Source: Acanthosepion lycidas (taxonomy: Eukaryota > Mollusca > Cephalopoda > Sepiida > Sepiidae). Taken from it: a stretch of 64,000 nt of DNA. Positions 45,847 to 56,549 of the stretch are shown in pieces. The DNA is taken from positions 48,442,287-48,506,286 of the forward strand of contig OZ010599.1 of assembly GCA_963932145.1 (NCBI GenBank). The letters run 5' to 3'. The notes beneath the pieces were generated by a model that worked only from the letters and a program-made list of their open reading frames with translations, ran no database searches and had not been told where the DNA came from. Position 1 is the stretch's first letter. Every line of letters starts with the position of its first letter. The translations under genes and the position numbers were made by a program.

Positions 45847-48295
45847 GAGATGAATTAAATTATTTTAGAAAAATTTGTCTTTTCGAAAGTCATGGTATGA
45901 ATATTTTTTTATATCTGTTACCCCACCCCCCCAATATAATTTTTGTGAAAACTTCAAAAATTTTATTTGCGATCTTAATTTTTTTAAAATTAAATCCACA
46001 AGACTCTGAAGAGTGTAAATCATCGATTTATTTGGTAAAAAAATGCGCAAAATTGTCCAAACTCTTACCTTATTTGTAAAAGTACAAAACCAAATAAAAC
46101 TAAGACAATATTTAATTAAAAAAAGCTTTTAATGGCTTTTCTGAATAACATATATTAAGGTAATTTTTATCTGAACAAAAAAAAAATTTACAATAATTTT
46201 TTTCAATTTTAAATACATAATATGATAAAAGGTTGTTATATATTTTAAAATTAAGTTTCTTTTTTAAACTTAATGGAAATGACATATTATGTTCTCTACT
46301 TTTTAAAGATAATAAATTTGAAAGCATATTAAAATCTGAAAATCGCGTATATTTTTAAAATAATTTTATATATATTCCAAAATCATCTCCGACAAAAGTA
46401 TGGATGCACAGCTTTGAAATAATGCCACGTAAAGTAGAGTTGTTTCCCTTGATAGATGCCAGTTGTTTTTACTTCAGAAATTGCTTTGCATTCGTTCAGT
46501 TTTTTGTTCATTACAACAACGCTTGTCAAGTTTTCTGACTGAATAACGTCGCATTTTCAAAATTTTTCTTTTCAATTTCAAATATAAACAATTTTTCCTT
46601 TTTCAGTGTGAGACAAACTGCAAATATTATTTCCTTTTTTTTATTATTTTATATTCAATTTTAGGCACGGAAACAGCGCAATGGGTCTTATTCTCAGAAA
46701 AATATTTAATAACTGACACAGCTGTTTAAAACGCCTGTTTTTATTTTTGTCATATGAAAGACATGTTGCGAAAAAAAACAATGTCATCTTCTAAGTGTTG
46801 TTGTCATCACCCCAGGTGTTAAAAAAACAAAACAAAACAACACATCAAGCCATTTTTCAAACGTCAGTTTAAAAAAAAACCCCTAAAACTTATTGTTGAC
46901 CACAGTGTTGACCCCCCACTTTTTTTTTCACTCTTTGTTCTTATCTGAGAGTGGTGGGTTTTTAGAAGCTGGTGACAAACGTTTATTGCTAGCTGGCTGG
47001 CCTTTGACCAAAATATATGAAGCAAGTCAATTTGGCTTAATTTTTCCTTATCGCTATTATCTTCTTGAGAAAAAAAATATACACTCTTGGTTTCCGGTGG
47101 TTAGGAATTGCAGATAAATCTTTTGCCTTTTACTAAAGATTTCCTTGGCCGGGTGTCAATTTTTTTTAACCCTTCGCGGCCATATAATTGAAAATTACCA
47201 GTGGGCTTTGTTGCATTTTGACCCCCTAGGAAAGTTGTTTCCTTCAAACTCAATTTTGAAAAAAAAAAAAAAAATTGGAAGTGTATTTTATATATATATA
47301 CACTAACCAGGTTCACTTAAAACTAGAACGAAATATATCACTTCTGCCCTACCGTCCGCTGGCGATATATTGACGTACATCAGTTAACCCCTTTCAAACA
47401 CGCGCAAAAGCAAGCACCACAGTTAGAAATGTCTCTCTTAAAAAACTTTCTGATAAAAAAAATAAATAATGTTTCTTTCAAATTACATTAAATTACTTTA
47501 AATTTTCTAATTTTCCTAAAATAACAAATGAAAAAGGTGTAACTGAATTTGACATGATTTTTAAACTAACTAATTTTGATTTTGTTTACAAAGTCAGACA
47601 AAAAGGACCGATAAGGCCGAATTTACATTTTTTTGAATCAAGAAAAATAAGATTTTAAATAAATTTTTTAACATTATAGGAAGGATTAAAAAATCGGAAA
47701 AAATATTCAGAAAATACTTTGGTCTTTCATCTTAATAGTAACATAAACATTTAGACGTTAAATTTTTTTTTATCAAGTTAGGAGCTTTTTTCTTCATGCT
47801 ATGCTTATTTTTTGCGAAGTGCTGGACAAACCTAAATTTGCAAACCGACACATGAAAAACAGATTTTAAAGAAAGAAAGAAACCTCTGACTGTAAAGTAA
47901 CACGGATGGACATAGTTGATTAAGTAAAAGGAGCGAAGAAGAAAATGTACTTTGTTTTTATTGCTTCTCTAATTCAGACAATGAAAAGTACAGATTCTGG
48001 TGACTACAATAATTAAAAAAATGATATAGTTCTGTGGAAAACTGTCGTTACTTGACCATAAATAACATTTACTGTAGGAGCTATTTGCAACAAGAACAAC
48101 AACAATAATAATAATAATGAAATGTGCCACATGAGAACATCAACAATTCCTGTTGTAGTTAGAGCCCTTGGATTGATTGGAAAATATTCCAATAGACTCA
48201 TTAAAGGGATTCCTGGTAGCCCATGCTTTAAAGAAATACAAAAGATTGTTTTCACGAGTACAGCCCACACCTTACGAAAGGCTTTTTCTATGTAA
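45847..48295. other. AT-rich non-coding stretch
   Basis: No gene supported. TTAACCCTTCGCGGCC at about 47166 resembles a piggyBac-type end, but no partner end is visible. Poly(A) at 47259-47274. Confidence 0.4.
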
Positions 48296-48299
48296 AATA

Positions 48300-48404
48300 T
48301 ATGTTTTTTTTTAATTGCTCAGTGGAAAATGTCACAATGCCATCTCTGACCTTATGTCTCTGGGTGGGAACCGGAAAAAAACGAGTGCACACCAGAAATC
48401 AAAG

Positions 48405-48460
<56 letters not shown>
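48300..48460 (+). repeat. Repeat unit ending in (AAT)n, copy 1
   Basis: GTGGAAAATGTCACAATGCC ... GGGTGGGAACCGGAAAAAAA followed by ATCAAAGG and about 17 AAT units (48408-48458). It is closely similar to 48850-48980. Confidence 0.7.
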
Positions 48461-48464
48461 CAAG

Positions 48465-48826
48465 GATAAACCTGTGCAAGAATGGAAAAATATAACCAAC
48501 AATAATGTTAGGCAACCTCTAACAAAATCCCCAAAATGGAAATCCCCAGGAAATGATAAGGTATCCAATTTTTGATTCTTTCATCTGCCATCAATCCATA
48601 AAACTCTTGTGCAAACTTTATAAATGCTAATTAATAACCCGAATGAAATTCTAGAGTGGATCACTGAATGTATTACATATCTCCTACCAAAAATGAGTGA
48701 AACAGATGACCCCCAAAATAATAGGCCAATAATATGTCTGTCCACCACGTATAAATTGATCACGTCTGTACTTAATGACTATACTTACTATTTTCTCGAC
48801 GAAAACAGCATTTTTTCCATTTACAA
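48465..48826 (+). pseudogene. LINE reverse-transcriptase N-terminal fragment
   Basis: Plus strand: SPKWKSPGNDKVSNF (frame shift), then MLINNPNEILEWITECITYL, LLPKMSETDDPQNNRPIICLS and TTYKLITSVLNDYTYYFLDE. This is the RT fingers region of a non-LTR element (KSPGxDx...WxxxxxxLxPK...NxRPIxxLxxxYKxxTxxL). It ends abruptly at a poly(A) (48827-48844), before the catalytic motifs. Close in layout to LINEs with (AAT)n-type tails. Confidence 0.7.
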
Positions 48827-48844
48827 AAAAAAAAAAAAAAAAAA

Positions 48845-48980
48845 TGATCTGTGGAAAATGTCATGAAGCAATTTTTGATCTTAGGTTTCTGGTTGGGACC
48901 CGGAAGGAAATGTGTATACAACAGAAATCCCAAAAAAGAAATCCAAAAAAGAAATCCAAAATAAAAATAATAATAAATGC
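48845..48980 (+). repeat. Repeat unit ending in (AAT)n, copy 2
   Basis: GTGGAAAATGTCATGAAGCA ... GGTTGGGACCCGGAAGGAAA and a short AATAATAATAA tail. Paired with copy 1, it flanks the LINE RT fragment in direct orientation. Confidence 0.7.
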
Positions 48981-49985
48981 TCGTATGGAACATTAGGCTG
49001 GGCTCTCATGGTTTCTGATATTAACTGTATATGTTTTGTCATGGGTTCCAGCAGATATAACGTTTAGTATCACTGATTTGCTTGCCAGTTGGTCATATCC
49101 CTTAAGAGCTAGCATATTGATTATCTCTGTTAATGAGCAGGAATTATGGTGGTTAGGTTAGCATGGTTATGTGTCGAGAGGATTATTTTTTAAAGTTTAA
49201 TGGATGAAGGAGCCAAGGTAACTTGGACGACACATTTAGATATTTGGAAACAACGTCAATTAGAGAACTCCAAGCAGACTGGGTTATCCGACATGAAGGT
49301 ATTTCTAAATTGGTTCCACCTACAAGGTTATGTACTGAGATACAAAGATATAAACGTTTTTATAGAAATATGCAAATGATTCGCCGGTAGATGCAGACAA
49401 TGCTAAAGGCCTAACTGAAAAAAAATGTGAAAAATGTCGATATGAATCATAAGATTTCAAGATGTCGTTCTATGGACACAAGTCGAAATCGAACGAATCA
49501 ACGAAAAAAAAAAAGAAAAGTAAAGTGATACAATATTGTTTTACACTTGATATAAACTTCTTGCGCATGGAAGAGAGGGGCCCATTGAATTAATGGACTA
49601 TTTCGAGTAGAATCCAATTCAAAATAACATTGTGCAGTAGGAGAAACAGTAATTTAGTGAAGCGATCTTTTTTATTTCTTCATATATCTCGGGAATAACA
49701 TCCGGCGACTTCCAGTTTTATTGATATTTATTTTATAGCTGGTGTTTAACAGAAACTAAATACAATTTCAGTAATTATAGAAAAAGTGAAATGAAAGTTG
49801 AGAGCATGACTAATTAACAATACATTCTATGCGTTCAGTAAAATTATCCAAAACTTTCAGGACAGCCTATGTCTAATCATTTCGTGTGACTATTTCCCTT
49901 GCAATATGTCAGAGAATGTTTGGTGTCATATATCAAGCATTTTTATCTTGTTTTTTTATTTTATTTTATTTTATTTATTGTTAAT
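48981..49985. other. Non-coding stretch
   Basis: No recognised element. Ends in T-rich (TTTTA)n-like sequence at about 49952-49978. Confidence 0.4.
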
Positions 49986-49987
49986 AA

Positions 49988-50057
49988 GACGACAGAATCA
50001 AAATGACTGAAAACATGATACGAGGTGGACTCCTACAGACGACAGAATCAAAATGAC
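49988..50057 (+). repeat. 50-bp minisatellite, left outpost (1.4 units)
   Basis: GACGACAGAATCAAAATGAC and TGAAAACATGATACGAGGTG with TGGACTCCTACAGACGACAG. Same unit as 51914-52193, separated from it by 1.86 kb. Confidence 0.9.
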
Positions 50058-50320
50058 ATTGTGGCACCATTTAACGAGGCAGAAAGGGAAAGGAAAGAAA
50101 AGAAGAAAAGGAAAGGCTATGGACCGAATCGTGGTTGATAAGCAAGAACACACACACGGCTAAGAGACAATGGATAAAAGGATATTTTGATAAGTAACAA
50201 ATGGCGAAAGAGTGTCATTACAATGACAGGGAAATTCTGAGTAAAAAGAAAGGGAAAGAAGAAAATAATCAGATATGTTTTGGCATCGGCTGTGTTATCT
50301 AAGGATATGAAAACAAACTA

Positions 50321-50608
50321 TTGGTACGGGAAGACATCTTATTATCAACTACAGACCGGCTGGCCAAAGAAAAAAAAAATTCAAATGAAAATGTTATTTC
50401 GATAAGTGACGAAAAACAGGCAACTAAAGGGACTTTGGACAGATATGAAAAATTAAGGACCACCCACGAGTGTCCGTTGACCGATTTTCCTTCGACGGAA
50501 CATCCTTGGCCTGCGATAATAAAATTATGTTATCAGAAATATGTACCGAAGGAAAATGAATGGGAACCTAGAAGTGTTTTTTTTTCTTTCTTCGAGGCGA
50601 CAGACTGA
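50321..50608 (+). CDS. Unrecognised 95-codon ORF in the LTR-like block
   Basis: MVREDILLSTTDRLAKEKKN ... ends EWEPRSVFFSFFEATD. Hydrophilic N-terminal half, C-terminal half with PWPAIIKLCYQKYVPKE. An in-frame TAA lies just upstream of the start region. I do not recognise the protein; it may be a retroelement fragment or chance. Confidence 0.2.
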   Translation: MVREDILLSTTDRLAKEKKNSNENVISISDEKQATKGTLDRYEKLRTTHECPLTDFPSTEHPWPAIIKLCYQKYVPKENEWEPRSVFFSFFEATD

Positions 50609-51133
50609 CTGAAACTTTGGAGATATTTCTTTTTGAGACCGTGTCAAGAAGACCACCCATTCTGATAATTTGCGATAAAATACCTGACGTAAACCACGTG
50701 TAGAACAAGAGTTATGACCGCCATTGTCATATTGTCCCGTTCGCGGCCAGAGAAATGATAACGGCGATTAAGAGGAAGAAAAGGGAAAGAGAAGAGATAA
50801 TTTTTTTTTTAGTTAAGCAAGATATTTTTTTTCTTCCTGAAACAAAGCCGCGGATTCGTCCACCCCCGACTAAGACATCATTGGTCGAGTGGTGATCACG
50901 TGACGCACGAGGGAGGCTGTTGCAGCCCATCTGGAGGATGAGTAAGAGAGGTTGCTACGAAGATGTGGGGAGGGCAGTTCACGCCCCTCTGAAGTATGAT
51001 GAGAAGGTGGGAGTGAGGAAGGGTTCCCAAAAATGGAAAAAGGTGGGAATTCCTAACCAGAGAGGTGGATATGTATTTAGAATTATCGAGGACCCCCCCG
51101 GCGCCGACAAACTCACCCCGGTTTTGGTCGGCG

Positions 51134-51170
51134 CTCATATAAACGAAGCCACAACGAGCAGAGTTGAGTT
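51134..51170 (+). promoter_or_regulatory. Candidate TATA promoter of the LTR-like block
   Basis: CATATAAACG about 25-30 bp upstream of a GAGTTGAGTTGAGTTCC stretch, in GC-richer sequence with an upstream inverted CCAAT element. Confidence 0.4.
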
Positions 51171-51747
51171 GAGTTCCAGCAGTTCCCAGAGTCAGTCTTC
51201 AGTTGAAGCAAGCCTCGCAGATAGCTGACCAAGATTCACGCACATTCCGGACCTCTCTTCAACCCAAGAACAATTATTTTGAAGAGCGACTTAGATCCAG
51301 ATCACCGAAATAAGTTTTTTTTTTACTTTCGTCCAAAGACCCACCGAAACACCAATTTCTTAGAGAGCAGACAACTTGTTAAAACTTGCCTAGCGGAAAA
51401 CGACGTGTCACAATCCATAGAACGGGTCGGGAGATAGATGGAGTCCTATGTATCGAACAACTAGACATAAAGTTTGTTACCTTTTTCTTTGATACTTTGA
51501 ACTTTTGAGTTTTCATTTTATTGTCTTTTATGCATATTTGTGTGGTATCACCCCCGTTGAACTCGGTTTGCAGTACGGCCCCAACCACTGTTTGATCTCG
51601 TCTGCCTAAGATCAATTCACAACGTGGGTAGGCGGACTGGGGGATCAGTGCAGTTACCTTGGTAACCAGGCGTTGGAAGCGAGTTGGGAACGACGAGGCT
51701 GATATCAAATCTAACCAGATTCCCACCCGAATCACCAAAAGGTTAGA

Positions 51748-51916
51748 ACGTCACATTTGGAGCGACGACACCCGAACGGAGCAGCGAGGAGCGAACGGCT
51801 GGCGCCGCGGCGAGGACGTCACAATTGGTGCTGTTTAGGGACGTCACAGTTGGTGCCGTGGTAGACTAGGATAGAACGTCACGGTTGGCGCTGCGACCAG
51901 GGGACGACGTCACACT
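51748..51916 (+). repeat. Iterated ACGTCAC-NTTGGNGC modules
   Basis: ACGTCACATTTGGAGCG (51749), ACGTCACAATTGGTGCTG (51816), ACGTCACAGTTGGTGCCG (51841), ACGTCACGGTTGGCGCTG (51876) and a last ACGTCACACTG (51906). Each looks like an LTR end followed by a primer-site start. Spacing is irregular (67, 25, 35 and 30 bp). Confidence 0.7.
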
Positions 51917-52193
51917 GAAAACATGATACGAGGTGGACTCCTACCGACGACAGAATCAAAATGACTGAAAACATGATACGAGGTGGACTCCTACCGACGA
52001 CAGAATCAAAATGACTGAAAACATGATACGAGGTGGACTCCTACCGACGACAGAATCAAAATGACTGAAAACATGATACGAGGTGGACTCCTACCGACGA
52101 CAGAATCAAAATGACTGAAAACATGATACGAGGTGGACTCCTACAGACGACAGAATCAAAATGACTGAAAACATGATACGAGGTGGACTCCTA
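51914..52193 (+). repeat. 50-bp minisatellite, main array (5.6 units)
   Basis: Unit ACTGAAAACATGATACGAGG + TGGACTCCTACCGACGACAG + AATCAAAATG. Units start at 51914, 51964, 52014, 52064, 52114 and 52164. They are identical except for CAGACG in place of CCGACG in the fifth, the same variant as in the left outpost. Confidence 0.95.
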
Positions 52194-52289
52194 CTGTTGT
52201 CTTCCTCGTGAGATTTATTAACTTGTAGTTGTGTAAAGCTGCAGAAAATCCAAATATATTTGTGGTAAATAAGTCGCATGGCCAATAGG

Positions 52290-52548
52290 GGATTTACGGG
52301 AAAGGAATGGATAGCGGCTCAGATTGAGGAATCGGAGAACCGTGTTCGAATTCCAGTCGAATTCATTTCTTACCTTGGGAAAAGTATGAATCCTCTTCTT
52401 CTCTCCCCAGCTATGGACAAATAGTAGGACAGACCGGGTTCTGTAGCCTTGAATGGTAACTGGTCTACCGCAGAAAGAAATAGCAATCTGCTGCGGGAAA
52501 AAAATCTTCCTCGTCAGTCATGTATCATGTATGATTACGTAAGGGAAT
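52290..52548 (+). repeat. tRNA-SINE, copy 2
   Basis: GTGTTCGAATTCCAGTCG is a clear B box. The body TTGGGAAAAGTATGAATCC, TCTTCTTCTC, GGACAGACCGGGTTCTGTAG, GGTAACTGGTCTACCGCAGA and CATGTATCATGTATGATTAC aligns throughout with 60875-61140. Confidence 0.75.
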
Positions 52549-52627
52549 TGGAGTTGATTCGACTCTTTCGAATTAATATTCGCATCATCATGTGGTTTAA
52601 CATCATGTGGTTAATGAACTCATCTAG

Positions 52628-53154
52628 TGTTATAACGGAACACACCTATTCTATAGTTAATAGACTCTTCCACCTATAATAAGTAGGAGTAGTAGTAGCA
52701 GTCGCTCAGAGAGTTGGTCAGTCAGACTGGCTGATCGGTTGAACTCTCTGCCTTCGGGCGGGGAGGAACCCGAAAGAGGCTACGCCGAAGGGCGGATTCT
52801 CTTTCGGGGAGGTAAACCGACCCTGAACCCGTTTATACGGGTTCAATAGGCATATTTTTGGCCGAGCCCACGGGCTCAGGGATCCCACGGGCTCAGGGAT
52901 CCCACGGGCTCAGGGATCCCACGTTAAATCGGCCTTGTGCCACATGATACCCTCGTGGGGGGTGACTAAATATCGAGTTGGTCAGTCAGTCGATGTCGGA
53001 CGACCGTTAGTCGGATATTAAAGTATCAGCCACCACAACTAGATTGCTGCGTCATTAACTATTATATCAAGTTCTTAACGTTTTGTACGTCGAACCTATT
53101 TTAGGACCGACTTAGTACAAATACAAGCCCCCACTGTGAAACCACTACATAACA
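52628..53154 (+). mobile_element. Solo LTR of the Ty3 family, enlarged by an internal insertion
   Basis: Starts TGTTATAACGGAACACACC, ends CACTACATAACA, flanked by TCTAG on both sides (52623-52627 and 53155-53159), the 5-bp duplication of an LTR-element insertion. Both outer parts match the LTRs at 22934 and 26039 in reverse orientation. It is 527 bp against about 259 because 52726-52989 is inserted. The internal part was lost by LTR-LTR recombination. Confidence 0.9.
52726..52989 (+). repeat. Palindrome-rich insertion within the solo LTR
   Basis: Bounded by a 15-bp direct repeat GAGTTGGTCAGTCAG (52711-52725 and 52975-52989) of which the other LTRs have one degenerate copy. Inside: CCGAAAGAG...CTCTTTCGG and GAACCCGTTTATACGGGTTC inverted repeats, and a 17-bp unit CCCACGGGCTCAGGGAT repeated 3.3 times (52867-52923). 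GC-rich. Confidence 0.75.
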
Positions 53155-53639
53155 TCTAGTTGCTATAAAATTCTTATAATAATTAATAAAGTGCAATATT
53201 GTCCCTGATTACAATGTGGGATGACCTTCTGAGTAATCGGTGATGAGTATCGTCACCTAATGAATCAATACAATGTTTATCTCGAAAGACTCACACGAAA
53301 CGACAATTCGTAAAAAGTCATCCTCAATGTGCGAATCAGACAGATAGGTAAAGAGTGGATGAGTGGGCGAGGGAATGATCGTGTGTGTGTGAATTTGTGT
53401 GCGTGCGTGCTTGTGTGTGTGTGTGTGTGAAAGAGAGGGTTAGGGAGTATGAGAAATTCAAAGGAAGGAATGGTGAGAGTGAAACGGACATTTGATAAAC
53501 ATCTCTACTTTGTATCTATATTATGTGTCTCGTGTGTTATAGAGAAAGTAGTTTTTTCAGCAGACAAGGCCAAGTCCAATGATTATAGTTAATGCGCTTT
53601 AGTAAGGCATGTACTTACACAACGGCATCAAAAGTTAAG
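53155..53639. other. Non-coding stretch
   Basis: No gene recognised. A (GT)n-like run at 53380-53430. Confidence 0.4.
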
Positions 53640-53641
53640 TA

Positions 53642-53796
53642 CAGTGTAACCCGGATATAAGAGAGTTGTCGGGACAGGAGAATAAGTCTCTTATATCCGG
53701 GTTTCTCTTATATCCGAGTTTGGTCTATTATATATACATTAACACAGGCTCTAATTTGGGACCAGAGAAAATCTCTCTTATATCCGGGTTACACTG
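53642..53796. mobile_element. TA-flanked MITE with perfect 24-bp terminal inverted repeats
   Basis: Ends CAGTGTAACCCGGATATAAG (plus AGAG) and exact complement, flanked by TA on both sides (53640-53641 and 53797-53798). Subterminal copies of TCTCTTATATCCGGGTTT lie at about 53687 and 53705, so the terminal word occurs four times in 155 bp. The CAGTGTAACC start and TA target fit Tc1/mariner-pogo (Tigger-like) elements. No transposase: non-autonomous. Confidence 0.85.
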
Positions 53797-53921
53797 TATA
53801 GGAAAGTGAAGAGAAGTAAAAACAATGCAATTCGATTTTCACGTCGAATGTAGTATTTTCTTTTCATTTACTTTTCATTCTTCATTTTCATTATATTCAT
53901 TCTGCCTTTTTTCTTTTCGTT

Positions 53922-54330
53922 TTACTTCTTCTTTATATGACGTGTCCCCTCAGGATGCAGGCGATCATGACTCTCCACAATTTCCTGTCTCTTGCAGCTC
54001 CAAATAAATTCTGTCTTTTCTTTATTCCTAAACCCTGTTTCACCATCCATCTTCTCAAGCTTGTGAAGTATGTTTGGCATTGTTTTCCTCTTGGCTCCAA
54101 TCTGTCCTGTGAATAACAGATTTTCCAAGCCCTCCTCCCGAATTATATTCTCCATATATTTCAACTATCTCTTCCTAGTGTTAAGTATAAAATTTCTTTT
54201 TGTTTCCATTTTTTTAAAAAAAAACCTCTTCGTTGCTCACAGGTTCTGTCCATGGTATCCATACAGTAGAACAGATATCACATAACAGTTCAGTACTCTT
54301 TTCTTTGTTTCTGACGGCGTTTTTCTATCT
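53922..54330 (-). pseudogene. LINE ORF2 C-terminal fragment, family L1 of this window
   Basis: Minus strand: ETKKRVLNCYVISVLLYGY (54320-54262), matching the region at 28.8-28.95 kb. After a gap, the 80-residue frame 54164-53922 has MENIIREEGLENLLFTGQI, MDGETGFRNKEKTEFI and CKRQEIVESHDRLHPEGTRH, a LINE C-terminal end. The middle is deleted and frames are broken. Confidence 0.65.
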
Positions 54331-54448
54331 CTTAATATTCTGTTCTATTTCATTTATTTGCATATTTCTTTCTGCTCTTGTTTTTCATTCATTCTTTCAT
54401 TCATTTACATTTTTCTCTAGTTTTCCTTCTTTGGTTAATTTATTGCTT

Positions 54449-54490
54449 TCCTTCCTTCCTTCCTTCCTTCCTTCCTTCCTTCCTTCCTTT
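54449..54490. repeat. (TTCC)n microsatellite
   Basis: About ten TTCC units. A (GA)n tract follows at 54755-54787. Confidence 0.95.
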
Positions 54491-54753
54491 GTACCTCTTT
54501 TATTCACGGTAATTGTTACTATTTTTCATGATATTTTTCTGTCGATAACAAAACACATTGGCAAAGAAGTTAAAAAGCAAACTGACATTCTTGTTTTACT
54601 GCCGAATTCATGCTTTTCAATTTCTTTAGAGATTTGGTTATCTTTCATCGCCTTTGTCTCCTGACAAGGATAATGGATAAGAAAGCAAGCAAAAAGACAA
54701 TAAAAAATCAGGAAGGTAGGCAAGAAAGGAGGAAAGAAGGTGCGAATCAATGG

Positions 54754-54790
<37 letters not shown>

Positions 54791-54799
54791 AGAAAGAGA

Positions 54800-56549
54800 A
54801 ATGAAGGGACTGCAAACAAGAATGGAAGTGTAAAAAGATGAAAAACATGAAAATAAGTGTCGAAATGAAATATGACGAAGGAAGAAGACACAAAAGAAGA
54901 AGACACAAAGGAAAAGCAGGAAGAATGAAGTGAAGCGAAATATCATTCAAGCATCATAAAATCGTGGGAGTTAAGTTGAGAGAAGAAAAGGAAGAATCAA
55001 GAATGAAAGAAAATTAAATAAATGAAGAAAAGACAGAATTAAAAAAAGACAAAAACAACAAAAGATAATTTGTGCTTCTTTAAAAAAAAAACAAAACAAC
55101 AAAAAACAAAACAAAAAACAAACGATTTTAACCGATTCCATAATTGTTCCATGGTTTATCTTTTGATCGGGTGTGTGGACCTGCTGCTGGTGTGGTGGGT
55201 ACACTCGTGGATCAGTGACAGGTAAAGGTGTCCACGATAGTCGCTTTATATGAGAAGGCAGCAACGTAGCGATGATTAGTCTTTCCTGTTGCATCGGGCA
55301 CATTTTGTAAATTGCATTTTCGCTTCTTAAATGCAATTCACCATCACGCGTTTGAATCACTTTCCAGCCTTTCTATTTATTTCTTAGACTTTTTGCTCTC
55401 ACATTTTCCTTATTTACTGATGTTATTATTTTCACTTGAATATATCTGTTTGTAAAAGACTACCTTCTTTAACAGACTGCGTACAAATATGTTACTACAA
55501 TTTTCAGGAGATACAGAATCAAATGTTTCTTTGTTTGTGTGCTCAGATGTATATGGATATTTATGCGTATATAAATTATATATTAATTATGTACGTTAGA
55601 CAAAAATTGCCTGCTGATATATAGGAATATGGATACATATATGCATAAATGCAAGTATGCCTATATTACAAAAAAGGTATTTTACAGAATATAGTTGTTC
55701 GACATAGATAAAAATATTCGTATAAATGGATATTAATATAATTATATGTAAAATAGAGAAATTACATGATGTCACAATAAAGTTGATGCGAGTTAAATTC
55801 TTCAGGATACTGTTAAATTTACATCAGCAATATATCCTGAGAGTTTCAGCTTGTAATATCAATTTTTTTATTAAACATATTGATAGTAATATGCTTTGGA
55901 GCACGTCGGTTTTATTAAGCAAACAAATTAAGTGCACCATCAATTTTTATTTATAAATAAATCTAAAAAGATTTCCGGCATAGAAACATATATGCCTGAA
56001 TAAAGTTTATTATTTTACATGTTAATATGGGTTTCTCGAAATTTTATGTCTTTCATCAATCTTTCGACTCTTAATTTTACCAAATTTTCTTGTTTTGATA
56101 AGATTGCTTGCAACAATTTTGAGTATGTATTTCCAGGAGGTATTCTCTACTTAAATATTGTTTTTTTATTCTCATATATTCTCATATCTTGTAATGATGG
56201 ACCAACATATTTTTATTTAGTTAATATCTGGAGAGGCTGTTAGTCATTCCTTAATTTAGTTTTCTTTGAAATCTTTTCTGGCAAATAGTTAACTTTGCTG
56301 AATGCAAATTTGCACTTTGGCTTAAGATTTCTTGGTTGTAACCTGCTCTACACAAATAATTTCTTGTTCAAGAACTTACAATAATTTTTGCATTTATTTT
56401 GACTTCGTTATCGATATTGAAGGGATATAATTTTACTGCCTACAATACTAACTGAAAACATTATCCCTCTCTCTGTTGTCATATAAGTAGTCCTAGTGGA
56501 ATATTTCTATGAAGGTCACGGTTCAGTCATGAAATCCATCAAATTTAAC
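54800..56549. other. Non-coding stretch
   Basis: A-rich and AT-rich sequence without supported genes. Confidence 0.4.

Larger units (their letters stand above)
50058..51913 (+). mobile_element. LTR-retroelement-like block (U3 to leader) inside a minisatellite
   Basis: Composition changes sharply relative to the flanks. Purine-rich at the start (50070-50120). A candidate promoter has an inverted CCAAT (CATTGGTCG, about 50878) and a TATA box (CATATAAAC, about 51136-51144). The 3' part carries GAACGTCACATTTGGAGCG (51747-51765), which looks like an LTR end (..CA) with a TTTGG primer site. That module recurs three more times before 51913. Where the LTR starts is unclear (TGTGGCACC near 50061 or TGTAGAACAAG near 50699 are candidates), and no second LTR is seen, so this is a candidate only. 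Confidence 0.5.

Noticed and set aside
47160..47182. piggyBac-like end TTAACCCTTCGCGGCC
   Set aside because: No matching opposite end, no transposase fragment and no second copy seen.
51379..51738. 119-residue minus-strand ORF
   Set aside because: It lies antisense within the LTR-like block, has no motif and no copy elsewhere in the window.
51913..52193. CRISPR-like array (regular 50-bp period)
   Set aside because: Units are contiguous and identical over their whole length with no spacers; it is a minisatellite in a eukaryotic genome.
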